Assembly: GCF_037203765.1 (NCBI RefSeq)
Contig: NZ_JBBCAS010000010.1
Span: forward strand, 6,708-70,707
Origin: Sediminicola sp037203765
GTDB taxonomy: Bacteria; Bacteroidota; Bacteroidia; Flavobacteriales; Flavobacteriaceae
Direction of reading: 5' to 3'
DNA length: 64,000 nt
Made by a program: the position numbers and the translations under genes
In this document: positions 24,671 to 33,345 of the stretch, piece after piece
Numbering within the stretch: the stretch's first letter is position 1
Layout: the number at the start of each line of letters is the position of its first letter
Notes under the pieces: generated by a model
Seen by the model: only the letters and a program-made list of their open reading frames with translations
The model's database searches: none
Told to the model about the DNA's origin: nothing

Positions 24671-25690
24671 ATGGATAAAGACAAAAGAAAATACAATCTC
24701 TTGGTCATAGAAGATAACCCGGGAGATTTGGTGCTGGTAGAGGAATACTTGGACGAGCATATCCTAGATCCGAAAATAACGAATGCGGAGAATTTTAAGG
24801 AAGCCAAAGACATACTTGTTACTCGTAAACAAACTTTCGATGTTATTCTATTGGATCTATCTTTACCGGATAAAAACGGGGAAGAATTGGTTCGGGAGAT
24901 GTTGCTTATTAGTGCGGAAATCCCAATAATTATTTTGACAGGTTATACAGATATGCCGTTCAGTGTCCGTTCCATACAATTGGGCATATCGGACTATCTT
25001 GTAAAAGATATTCTGAGTCCATTGGCCTTGTATCAAAGTATTTTACACAATATTGATCGAAAAAAATTCATAACCGATCTCAAGCAATCCAAAAAAAGGT
25101 ACAACGATCTGTTCCAATTAAGTCCTCAACCTATGTGGGTGTATGATACGGAAACCTTAAAGTTTTTAGATGTCAATGAATCTGCAGTGAACGAATACGG
25201 CTACTCTTTAGAGGAATTCTTAGAGATGACTGTTACCGAACTCTTCCCCAAAGAAAAACTTCATATTTTATTGGAACACCTAAAGAAGGTACAAGGGAGT
25301 AAAGATTCTTACAGGAGTTTATTTGGCCAACATCAATTAAAGAATGGAAAAATAATTGACGTCGAAGTTCACAGTAAGCCCCTTATGTTAGATGATAAAA
25401 AATCACAGGTAGTATTAGCGAATAATGTCACAGAGCGTACGTTGTATATTAAAGCGATTGAAGATCAGAACGAAAAATTACAGGAAATTGCTTGGATACA
25501 ATCTCATATTGTAAGGGCCCCATTGGCTAGATTAATGGGTTTGATGAACTTAATAAAGGATGATATTCCAAGTTTTACGGAAGATCAGTCCTTTTACCTG
25601 AATGAAATATTAAATTCCGCCAATGAATTGGACAGTATTATAAAGGAAATTTCATTACAAGCCTCTGAGGTTAAAATTGAAAATGACTAA
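24671..25690 (+). CDS. Receiver-PAS protein with a DHp-like helix but no ATPase domain
   Basis: About 339 residues from ATG 24671; the frame opens at 24632 but the receiver starts here. Residues 5-125 are a receiver with VIEDNPGD, Asp in ILLDLSLPD and Lys in YLVKDI. A PAS domain (about 140-260, PQPMWVYDTETLKFLDVNE) follows. The last 70 residues resemble a dimerisation/phosphotransfer helix pair: WIQSHIVRAPLARLMGL aligns with the H box of HisKA. There is no HATPase; the gene stops there. It could relay phosphate between its Asp and His, or be a phosphotransfer sink. It overlaps the following receiver gene, so they are coupled. Confidence 0.85.
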   Translation: MDKDKRKYNLLVIEDNPGDLVLVEEYLDEHILDPKITNAENFKEAKDILVTRKQTFDVILLDLSLPDKNGEELVREMLLISAEIPIIILTGYTDMPFSVRSIQLGISDYLVKDILSPLALYQSILHNIDRKKFITDLKQSKKRYNDLFQLSPQPMWVYDTETLKFLDVNESAVNEYGYSLEEFLEMTVTELFPKEKLHILLEHLKKVQGSKDSYRSLFGQHQLKNGKIIDVEVHSKPLMLDDKKSQVVLANNVTERTLYIKAIEDQNEKLQEIAWIQSHIVRAPLARLMGLMNLIKDDIPSFTEDQSFYLNEILNSANELDSIIKEISLQASEVKIEND

Positions 25691-26096
25691 TATGAATTAT
25701 CGGACTATAATTATTGATGATGATAAGGTTATTTGCATGTTGATCAATAAACTTCTAGATAAATCTAAGCTTTCGAAAGCCATGATCTTTAACCAAGCAA
25801 CAGAAGCTTTGCAGTTACTAATAGATAATGATTCAGAACTAAATCATTACCTAATATTCTTAGATATTAATATGCCGGTAATGAGTGGTTGGGAATTTTT
25901 AGACGCATTGAATGATAAAAGTTTAAAATCAAATATTTATGTTTCAATAATAACGTCGTCAATTAATCAAACAGATAAGGAAAAGGCCGAAGGTTACGAA
26001 TATATTTTTGACTTCCTCATTAAACCAGTAAAGCTGGAAGATATTGAGAGTTTTGAACAGTATCATTTTTTGTCACCATTTCATAAAAAGGATTAA
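25683..26096 (+). CDS. Single-domain response regulator
   Basis: 137 residues from ATG 25683, which overlaps the previous gene's end; ATG 25692 is also possible. One receiver: IIDDDKV acidic pocket, Asp in IFLDINMPVMSGWEF, switch residues in ITSS and Lys in FLIKPV. No output domain. Translational overlap with the receiver-PAS-DHp gene suggests the two proteins work together, perhaps exchanging phosphate. It belongs to the same WEF-type subfamily as the receivers at 19342 and 35896. Confidence 0.88.
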   Translation: MTNMNYRTIIIDDDKVICMLINKLLDKSKLSKAMIFNQATEALQLLIDNDSELNHYLIFLDINMPVMSGWEFLDALNDKSLKSNIYVSIITSSINQTDKEKAEGYEYIFDFLIKPVKLEDIESFEQYHFLSPFHKKD

Positions 26097-26267
26097 AAAG
26101 AAAAGGAATTGCACGGACTATTGTTCTAAATACATGTAAATTGATAAAAATTATCTTTTAGAGTTAATTTTAGTCGCTTTAGAATTAATTTATGTTGACT
26201 TTTGTGAACTAATTAAATAATTAAAACATTATAGACCAATTATATGGACTAATGCTTTTAGTAAAGT

Positions 26268-26290
26268 GTGATCGAATAGATCACTTTTAA
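26268..26290 (+). terminator. Hairpin with T-rich tail before a receiver gene
   Basis: GTGATC-GAATA-GATCAC (26268-26284) followed by TTTTAATTTT. The stem has only six pairs but the T-rich tail fits a weak terminator or attenuator. It lies 170 bp after one receiver gene and 25 bp before the next. Confidence 0.4.
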
Positions 26291-26314
26291 TTTTACTCAA
26301 AATTCCCCCTAATA

Positions 26315-26749
26315 ATGAAGCATTACCATATTATGTTAATAGACGACAATGAAGGGGATCTATTCTTAATGAATGAGGTCTTAGAGCGCATTGTGGTGGC
26401 CGAGTCAACCATTATAAAAGACGGACAAGAGGCATTGGATTTTTTTAATGACAACAGTTGTATTCCAGAATTAGTTTTCTTGGATATTAATTTGCCAAAG
26501 AAGAATGGTTATGAAGTCTTGGAATTCATTAGAAATGAATTGATGTTAAAGAACATTCCCGTTATAGTGTTCAGTACATCTTCCTCAATAGAAGATGTGA
26601 TGAAATCTTATAAAGGTGATGCTTCTGTGTTTTTAACTAAACCTGTTAATTTTGATGATTTTGAGCAATTGGTGACCAAAGCTGTTCAGTTTTGGATCAA
26701 CTACTCCAAACTATTACAGGAGAATTTCATAGGAGAGCATCAAAGGTAG
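26315..26749 (+). CDS. Single-domain response regulator, Rcp1-like
   Basis: 144 residues. The receiver features are LIDDNEGD, the acceptor Asp in VFLDINLPKKNGYEVL, FSTSSS and Lys in FLTKPVNF. DDNEGD and LPKKNG are typical of the Rcp1 type that pairs with phytochrome-like or GAF/PAS kinases. No output domain. It stands alone, with an upstream hairpin and a 490-bp gene-free stretch behind. Confidence 0.9.
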   Translation: MKHYHIMLIDDNEGDLFLMNEVLERIVVAESTIIKDGQEALDFFNDNSCIPELVFLDINLPKKNGYEVLEFIRNELMLKNIPVIVFSTSSSIEDVMKSYKGDASVFLTKPVNFDDFEQLVTKAVQFWINYSKLLQENFIGEHQR

Positions 26750-27241
26750 ATGTTCAAAACAATCATTCAAAGGATCCACTATTCATATTAGGTTTTTGTT
26801 AAAAGACTTGATAAAATGTATCGCAAAATTTTATAATGATATAACCCCAATCATTTCTTCTTTGTAGCCAATTTTTTTTTTAAACAATTGGTGTAGTAAC
26901 TAAATATTCTTCTTGAAAGTGAAAATCGTTAAAAGATTGGTAAATCTAATTTCCAATCTTCCAATGAGTCTATACCGTTATTTTAATTATATGTTTCTAT
27001 CACAATATTGGTATGAATTCCTTGATTTTAGTTTTGGTTAAGGGTTTTATCATCCGTTAATGAATATTTGAAAACGGAAGTTAATATTTGGTGAATTATA
27101 AGGTCATCATTTCCATATGATTTTATAGCAGGGTTGGGTACATATCAAGTTATATACTTAGATTAGGTTAAATTAATTAAATCTTGAACCCTAAATTTCA
27201 AGCATTGGTATTTACTTAACGATGATTATATTATCATATTC
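26750..27241. other. Gene-free stretch between convergent receiver genes
   Basis: About 490 bp of AT-rich sequence between two genes that point at each other. An 8-bp inverted repeat, AAGATTGG (26933-26940) and CCAATCTT (26953-26960), can form a hairpin with a 12-nt loop but has no T run. No coding frame is supported. Confidence 0.5.
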
Positions 27242-27631
27242 TTACAAGCTCTTGATAAACTCTTTGGTAATAGGTTTATTCGTAAAAAGTGTGATCCCTT
27301 CATCAATTTTAGCTTTGTGAATATAGTAATCATTCACAGTACTAGATACTATGCAAAGGGTACAGTATTCATTTATAGCCTTTCCTAGGCCTCTCAATTT
27401 TTCTATAAACTCAAAGCCATCTATTCTTGGCATGTATATGTCCAGAAAAATTAGTTGAGGGAGCTTGTCGTAGTCCTCTTTATGATTTGTTAAATATTCA
27501 AGGGCAAGGATGGAAGAATCAAATTCTAATACTTCTTTGGCTAAACCATTACTTGTAATTAATTTGGAGGTGATATATATGTCGAATTGGTTATCGTCAA
27601 CCACCATTACCTTATCATATTTTGTGTTCAT
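27242..27631 (-). CDS. Single-domain response regulator
   Basis: 129 residues. Receiver motifs: VVDDNQFD, Asp in IFLDIYMPRIDGFEF, IVSST and Lys in FTNKPI. No output domain. It lies 38 bp after the LytTR gene on the same strand, downstream of it, so the pair is probably one transcript. This suggests it takes part in control of the LytTR regulator, whose own receiver is degenerate. Confidence 0.88.
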   Translation of the reverse strand: MNTKYDKVMVVDDNQFDIYITSKLITSNGLAKEVLEFDSSILALEYLTNHKEDYDKLPQLIFLDIYMPRIDGFEFIEKLRGLGKAINEYCTLCIVSSTVNDYYIHKAKIDEGITLFTNKPITKEFIKSL

Positions 27632-27669
27632 ATTGATTTGAAATTAATTAAAGAGATTAAGGATGACAT

Positions 27670-28425
27670 TTAAAGTCGAATGAATTTTGCAAAACCTTCT
27701 TGCCTTCTTTTGGCTACGGGTAGTAGCGCACCATTAGAAAATTCACAGTAAAGCCCATCTTTCTTAGAAATACCTACAATTTGTTTGATGTTGACAATAT
27801 AAGAATGATGTATTCTAAAGAAATAGTTGTGGTCAAGTATATTTTTATATTCTCCTAAATTTTTGCTTGATAGTATTTTCTTATTCCCTAGTAATATAAA
27901 CTCAGTGTACTTGCCATCAGCCTTACAATAAACGATATCCTCTATTTTCACCAATTCAATTTTATCCATGGAAGAAATAGCGAGGTACTCATCATTTTGA
28001 AATTTTAAATTAATCGTATCGATATCCTTTACTTTTTCATTCTGATAACTGATTTCCATTTCAATTACTTTAATCGCTTTATAAAGAGCAATGATGATGT
28101 CATTAAAATTCATTGGCTTTAAAAGAAAGTCAACAGCATTCAGTTTAAAAGCATTGTATGCCATAGTCTTATCATCGGATATAAATATAAATTTGGGAAT
28201 ATTAAAATCCAAGGTATGTAGTAAATCAAATTGTGCTAGGTTATCTGTTGAGGTCGTTAAAAATACTACTTGAGGTTTTCGTTCTTTAATTATTGAAATT
28301 CCTTCTTTTAGATTAGATCCTCCTTCATCAATAGTCACGATCATTGAGTTTTCTTTTGCAAATTTGCTCAATATTTGAAGTGTTTCTTTTTCCTGTGATA
28401 TAATCATCGCGTAGATGGTCTTCAT
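27670..28425 (-). CDS. LytTR DNA-binding regulator with degenerate receiver
   Basis: 251 residues from ATG 28425 (MKTIYAMIISQEKE). The first 120 residues follow the receiver fold, with Lys kept in FLLKPM, but the acceptor Asp is replaced (KPQVVFLTTST) and the acidic pocket is gone (IISQE), so it is unlikely to be phosphorylated. Residues 150-251 are a LytTR domain: IEDIVYCKADGKYTEF, FFRIHHSYIVNI and AKRRQEGF are conserved positions. It lies next to the pilus operon, with TAAGTGT half-sites spaced like LytTR sites on both sides of that operon. The frame stays open for another 200 codons upstream (to 29028), see findings. Confidence 0.88.
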   Translation of the reverse strand: MKTIYAMIISQEKETLQILSKFAKENSMIVTIDEGGSNLKEGISIIKERKPQVVFLTTSTDNLAQFDLLHTLDFNIPKFIFISDDKTMAYNAFKLNAVDFLLKPMNFNDIIIALYKAIKVIEMEISYQNEKVKDIDTINLKFQNDEYLAISSMDKIELVKIEDIVYCKADGKYTEFILLGNKKILSSKNLGEYKNILDHNYFFRIHHSYIVNIKQIVGISKKDGLYCEFSNGALLPVAKRRQEGFAKFIRL

Positions 28426-29334
28426 AAGTGTTTTTTGAACTTTAAAGAATGAGTTTAATATGTCGTAAACCTTACAAAAAATTTTATTTACGATCTTTGA
28501 GATATGACCTAGAAATAGGGCACACTTAGAAGGTGCGATTGATTTGATAAGTCGCACCTGCATCTTACTAATCTTAAGAGTAAGCGCTTTTATAATATAT
28601 AAAAAACTTAAAGAAGTTAAAAGAAAAACACATCCTTTATGCCTTGGTGTACATATAGGAATATTGATATTGGTAATTGTATTAAAAAAAAATTTTATAA
28701 AAGTAAAAATGCCCATGTAGTTTTTAATGATCATAGATATAACAGCTAAGATTAGTTTAACTTCTATATCCAAATATAAAGTTGGTTTTACACTAGCATT
28801 TATATCAATGGGCTGAAGAAAGGGTGTTTTTGTTTGACTCATAATAGGTACGATTAGCCTATGGGGTCGATTTGGGCTTAATTCCCTAAAAAAATATTTA
28901 AAATTCTCGGAAACCGAAGTAACCAAGAATTTTTGGGGGAACCAAAAACCAAAAATAGATTTTACCCTGTTTTCAGGGAGATAATTCTTTATCCATCTTA
29001 CAAGATCACCCATTGTATACATAACCAAGTAAGATAGTTTTTTTTGCGGCTTATCTATTAAAATTAAATGACTTAACCTCTCTTTTATTATTTAAAGTGA
29101 TGCTATACTTACAATCTATTCCACTGAACACAGCTTACTGTTTTAGGACAGGTGACTTTTATCAAATTTACGCTCAAAAATGATTGTTTCATAAGAATTC
29201 CTACTACACTTAGTAAGTGTGGACCTCAAACGATAAGTGTATCTCGGAGTTGCATAAGCGTTTTGATCTGAATTTATAAGTATAGTTTTTTGATATAATT
29301 TTTTAGCATAAAAAGGATCAAATAGAATAATGGC
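28426..29334 (-). other. Long leader region upstream of the LytTR gene
   Basis: About 900 bp with no gene I would call. On the minus strand the frame of the LytTR gene stays open up to 29028, with two hydrophobic patches but no family resemblance. A perfect 8-bp inverted repeat, AGGTGCGA (28531-28538) and TCGCACCT (28552-28559), and CCCTG-TTTT-CAGGG (28965-28978) can form hairpins. ACACTTA occurs at 28522-28528. The promoter of the LytTR gene must lie here, but no TAnnTTTG element was recognised. Confidence 0.45.
29206..29261. promoter_or_regulatory. TAAGTGT direct repeats and palindrome, candidate LytTR sites
   Basis: ACACTTA-g-TAAGTGT (29206-29220) is a perfect 15-bp palindrome. TAAGTGT recurs at 29234-29240 and TAAGCGT at 29255-29261, so the direct repeats start 20 and 21 bp apart, two helical turns, the spacing of AgrA-type LytTR sites. 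They lie between the 3' end of the usher gene and the long LytTR leader. The repeats are direct observation; the binding protein is inference. Confidence 0.5.
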
Positions 29335-31947
29335 TTATGGAATATTGGCTATTGGGAGTAATTCAAAATTAAATCCATCTAAGAAGTCTCCGTCGGCAGA
29401 ACCCTTGATCTGAAAAGGAAGGACCGATACTTTTGGAGCCATACCTAAATTTTTTATATAGGTTTTATCTATACGTAGTTCATATTGCCCTGGCAAAAGT
29501 CCAAAGTATCCAAAATAACCATCATTTTCTGAGATGATAGTAGCCACTAATTTTCCATGCACATCGTGGATTGTTATGGGAATGCCTCCTATTAATTTGC
29601 CTGATTTGGTAGTTGGGTTATTGATATGCCCTTCAATTTCTCCCATTACCGAGACGGGAATGTATATCTGCTGGTTTTGATTGGGAACCACATCAATGGC
29701 AATAACGGGGTCTTTAATTACCCAAGCAATTTGGTCGAAACTCCCAGGATTCACCCGAAGTAGGTATCGTTTGTAGGGTACTAGGTTTAAAAGACTAATA
29801 CTTCCGTTGCGATTCTTTCGTTTTCTATGACCTCCATCGAGGGAGTATTTTAATCCATGGAGGAGTGGTTCTTTTTTATCTTGTACACCATTGGCGTTAA
29901 GGTCTAGAAAGGGCAACAATGTTAATACGCCTTGGCCCATACTATGCATATTGTTAAATTGAATACGATCCGATTTTGTATGGTACAAAATGCTACCACT
30001 TGCTGCTTGGGTAGTAGAAAAATATTTCTTTGAGTGCCGCTCCGAAACTGAAAATTGAAGGTGATTTACATTGAATCTAGCACTAAAACCTAAGTAGTTT
30101 TGATTACTTGCCAGGTCACGCTCATAGAACAATCGGGCTGCTCCTAAGTTTATGATTCTCTTTTCAACGGCTAGTTTTACGGATCTTATGGTTTGGCTAT
30201 TGTGTTCATATTTTAATTCTGGAATAATGGCAATTTCTGGTAAATGTTGGAGCTGCATAGATAAGTTGCTATATAGGCTTATCTGTTCACTATCTCTTAG
30301 AATAGCCGTGGTGGAAAAATTGGCATTGACCCCGTACAAAAATAAGGAAGTATGCCAGTCTAAATTGGCAACATCATATTGTGGCAGTTTTAGTTTGGCA
30401 AAAGTAAACCTGTGTAATGATGAGAATTTATTGATTTTTAATGGTAGTTGTAAAACTACTTTTTGCTTTTGTAGAACGGAATGGAGAACAGCCTTCTGAT
30501 CTCTTTCATAGGCATTGTAATCTATTTGGAGCTGGGCGTTAAGAGGCATGTTTACATTTAGACTAAATTGCGAGAGTACCCCAAAATAACGAGCTGCAGA
30601 AAACAATAAATTGGAACCAAGCCTTACAGAGGAAGTGGTAAAAGGTATTGGTTTCCCCTCATTTCCTTCGCTTAGGTATTCCAGCCCTGCTCCAATGGTA
30701 ATTCGGTTTCCTAATCCATAAAAGAACTGTCCTTTGAAAACATAGTTATCGCCATCATCTAAGACTTTACCCCCGTGCATCGTGTATTCCAAGGTGCCTT
30801 TTGGAATAAAGTCATATGGAATATTAATGCGTTTTTCCTGGGTTCTTTCCTCTCCCCATGGGCCAATAAATACAAAGGTTATTTTAGAATTTCCATAAAT
30901 AAGAGGTATGTCAAATGAATAGGCTCCATTCTTATCAGCCCTTTGGTAATCAAGAAGATTATCATTTACATATAGTTCCACCAACCAATCCGGTTCTGTT
31001 TTGTCTTGTATCTTATAAGTACCGAACATAGTTCTTCTGATTGAAGGGGAGCTGCTTAAACTTGCACCATAAATTGGATTAAAAACGGAAGAGATAGTTG
31101 AGGGGGTAATTCGTCCAAAAACCACTTCTTTTAATGATCTAGCGGAATTGTTTACATATCGCCATCGAAAGGATTGGTGTGAAAATTCAACAGGACTTTG
31201 ATTATTATAATAAAGGTTTAGCTGTGTTTCTCCTCCTAGTACTCCGGCGCCTATTCCTAGTGTAGCTGTATACCTACTTTTTCTTTCACTAATTTGGGTG
31301 CTCGTGACTGCCCAGTCCATTATGGCTCCTTCATTGATTCTTAAATGACCAGGTATAAGGGTGTCTGCAGAAATAGTAGGTGCTGTTATCCCCAGTTTTT
31401 TATATATCTGTTCCCTTTCCAATGATCTTATAAACGGTAGTTTCAGATTGGTTTTTAAACCAAGGGACATTTTACGATAATTGAAATTTAGCTGCAGACC
31501 AAAAATAGGACCAAAATTAGAAGCCTCAAGATATACGGCCTCACCTGTAATCTTAATATCGTCTGGTGCAATAGCAGTTGTCTTACCTTCAAAATATATC
31601 TCATTGGTAAGACTGTTCAGGTTATAATTATTTTCTTCTTGAATTATAAATCCAGAAATTTCTTCGAAATTTGAGGTATGTTTATTTTTGATTTTTAAGA
31701 GCTCAAAAAATTCAATTACCGGGACATAGACCTTGTAATTATCCACAATACAAAGTATGTTGTAACTGCCTAATTTTGATATTTCTAAACTAATCGGGAC
31801 TATTTCTATTTCTTTTTGCTGAGCAGCGGAAGTCTGTAAGCCTATAAAGAAAAATAAAAGGATGTGCAGGAAATACAATGCCTCATTGGGAAACTTTATA
31901 ATTCCAATGAATGTGCTTTGAATTATGCTTTTTAACCCCTTGGGCAT
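29335..31947 (-). CDS. Outer-membrane usher-like protein of a chaperone-usher pilus
   Basis: 870 residues with a signal sequence ending in TSAAQQ. The middle matches fimbrial ushers: DWLVELYVNDNLLDYQRAD, GAYSFDIPLIYGNSKI and FIGPWGEERTQEKRI correspond to the usher strand that leads into the pore, and long alternating strands follow (about 380-700), as in a beta barrel. The C-terminus has LPFLDLNANGVQDKKEP and a GEIEGHI...GYFGYFGLLPGQYELRI segment, like carboxypeptidase-regulatory/Sdr B-type modules. Ushers thread chaperone-bound subunits through the outer membrane. Its ATG overlaps the stop of the subunit gene before it (TAATG). The divergent barrel makes the call firm by context rather than by whole-length similarity. 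Confidence 0.78.
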   Translation of the reverse strand: MPKGLKSIIQSTFIGIIKFPNEALYFLHILLFFFIGLQTSAAQQKEIEIVPISLEISKLGSYNILCIVDNYKVYVPVIEFFELLKIKNKHTSNFEEISGFIIQEENNYNLNSLTNEIYFEGKTTAIAPDDIKITGEAVYLEASNFGPIFGLQLNFNYRKMSLGLKTNLKLPFIRSLEREQIYKKLGITAPTISADTLIPGHLRINEGAIMDWAVTSTQISERKSRYTATLGIGAGVLGGETQLNLYYNNQSPVEFSHQSFRWRYVNNSARSLKEVVFGRITPSTISSVFNPIYGASLSSSPSIRRTMFGTYKIQDKTEPDWLVELYVNDNLLDYQRADKNGAYSFDIPLIYGNSKITFVFIGPWGEERTQEKRINIPYDFIPKGTLEYTMHGGKVLDDGDNYVFKGQFFYGLGNRITIGAGLEYLSEGNEGKPIPFTTSSVRLGSNLLFSAARYFGVLSQFSLNVNMPLNAQLQIDYNAYERDQKAVLHSVLQKQKVVLQLPLKINKFSSLHRFTFAKLKLPQYDVANLDWHTSLFLYGVNANFSTTAILRDSEQISLYSNLSMQLQHLPEIAIIPELKYEHNSQTIRSVKLAVEKRIINLGAARLFYERDLASNQNYLGFSARFNVNHLQFSVSERHSKKYFSTTQAASGSILYHTKSDRIQFNNMHSMGQGVLTLLPFLDLNANGVQDKKEPLLHGLKYSLDGGHRKRKNRNGSISLLNLVPYKRYLLRVNPGSFDQIAWVIKDPVIAIDVVPNQNQQIYIPVSVMGEIEGHINNPTTKSGKLIGGIPITIHDVHGKLVATIISENDGYFGYFGLLPGQYELRIDKTYIKNLGMAPKVSVLPFQIKGSADGDFLDGFNFELLPIANIP

Positions 31948-32471
31948 TATTCATAATTAAAGGTAATGAGGAAGGATCCACTGTATGTGCCTGGGGGTGA
32001 GTTGACATTGTCTTGCACGGTGAGCGTGCCACCAAGTCTCAATCGTGTCTTATTCGGAGAAACCGTATTGACTACAAAGGGGATATGAGGGTCTGTTTCT
32101 CCAATTTCAAAGGTAATGCTACCACCATTACTACCTGTTAGGGTACTTGGACCTTGATTTATTATAGAAATATTGGTTCCTGAATATGCTTCAATATCTA
32201 TCAATGCGGTATGATAAGGAGCATAACTTTCCAAATGATAAACGTTACCAGTGTTGGTAATAGTACCTGTAGAATCCATGATCAAAGTTCCTCCAGAGCC
32301 TTGTTGTGTAAGCATTCCGAAACTAAAATTTTGAATGGTTTCGACGCCAATAATTTGGGCATTTAGGGAAGAGGTTAATAGGATGCAAAGTATCCAATTA
32401 CTAAGAACGAGTGCTTTTAGCTTAATAAGAATACCTTTTACCCTAATTTTCATAAGTGTGTTACACCGCAT
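31947..32471 (-). CDS. DUF4402-like pilus subunit, possibly tip or minor subunit
   Basis: 174 residues; a second ATG at 32453 gives a more standard signal peptide (LVLSNWILCILLTSSLNA). The mature protein is one beta-sandwich-like domain resembling DUF4402: NFSFGMLTQQGSGGTLIMD near the start and PGTYSGSFLITFNYE at the end, where a C-terminal beta strand could be held by the chaperone. It differs from the major subunit gene at 33346 in being longer and less Ala/Thr-rich. It sits between chaperone and usher, a usual place for a minor or tip subunit. It contains no cysteine in the mature part. Confidence 0.75.
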   Translation of the reverse strand: MRCNTLMKIRVKGILIKLKALVLSNWILCILLTSSLNAQIIGVETIQNFSFGMLTQQGSGGTLIMDSTGTITNTGNVYHLESYAPYHTALIDIEAYSGTNISIINQGPSTLTGSNGGSITFEIGETDPHIPFVVNTVSPNKTRLRLGGTLTVQDNVNSPPGTYSGSFLITFNYE

Positions 32472-32482
32472 AACTGGAAGAT

Positions 32483-33325
32483 TTATAGTTTATACACTTC
32501 TTCCAATAACTGTTGGTCCCCTTCTTTAAAAGAAATACGTAACAATCCAGTGGTAAGATCAACTCCAGTATTCATGTAAAGTGGAAGTTTTATGATCCGT
32601 TCTGTATTAGGGGTATAAACAGATACTCCGTTAATTTTTCCCACCACTGTTTTTTTAAGATTACTACCTATGTGCGTCACTTCGATATTGCCATATACAG
32701 ATCTATTTCCGCTTCGATTTAGTTGAAAGGTTGCGACAGGTGATCCTTCTGTTGAAGTATCTAAGGTAAAGTTGTCTATATTCACCGTTGCATTGACAGT
32801 GCCTTTACGTATAATTATGGGAATGGTTACTCCATATATGGGGGTAAGCTTTATAGAAACATTATTTGCATTTGTTGAGGCTTTGGGTTTTTGGTTGCCA
32901 TTTCTGTTGGGGTCATGACGAAAGTATAAGTGAGATCTGTATTCTCCTGGTGTTAACTCCGCACTTCTGATTAATTGCAGTTTAACTGTTTGTGATTCTT
33001 TTGGAGCCAGAACTATTTCTCTTGGAAAGAAACGGAAATTAGAATCTGCAAATTGATGACCAGCTTCTGAGCTATCTATGATATGAAATCCCCCATCCTT
33101 TTCCATTTTAATATTTAATGTAGAAATGGTATAGTAAGTGGTATCCATTCCCGTATTTGTAATATTCAATTTTTCAAATTGTTTGTGGTTGCCAAAAACA
33201 ATCCTTTTTGGATATACCAACAATTCACCTTGCGCACGGCCAATGGCCGATTGTAGAAGAAAGATCAATACAAAAATAATCAGATGATTATCTAATATTA
33301 TATTTTTGGAAGGATGGGGGATCAT
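32483..33325 (-). CDS. PapD-like periplasmic pilus chaperone
   Basis: 280 residues with a hydrophobic signal segment (LIIFVLIFLLQSAIGRAQG). The mature part has two Ig-like halves. The first shows LLVYPKRIVFGN, ITNTGMDTTYYTIS and the G1-strand block VKLQLIRSAELTPGEYRSHL, as in PapD-type chaperones; then IYGVTIPIIIRKG, which matches the linker before the second Ig domain. The chaperone caps subunits by donating a strand before usher delivery. The gene lies 20 bp after the major subunit gene and 11 bp before the second subunit gene. Confidence 0.82.
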   Translation of the reverse strand: MIPHPSKNIILDNHLIIFVLIFLLQSAIGRAQGELLVYPKRIVFGNHKQFEKLNITNTGMDTTYYTISTLNIKMEKDGGFHIIDSSEAGHQFADSNFRFFPREIVLAPKESQTVKLQLIRSAELTPGEYRSHLYFRHDPNRNGNQKPKASTNANNVSIKLTPIYGVTIPIIIRKGTVNATVNIDNFTLDTSTEGSPVATFQLNRSGNRSVYGNIEVTHIGSNLKKTVVGKINGVSVYTPNTERIIKLPLYMNTGVDLTTGLLRISFKEGDQQLLEEVYKL

Positions 33326-33345
33326 AGTTAGGTGTTTAAAAAGGC

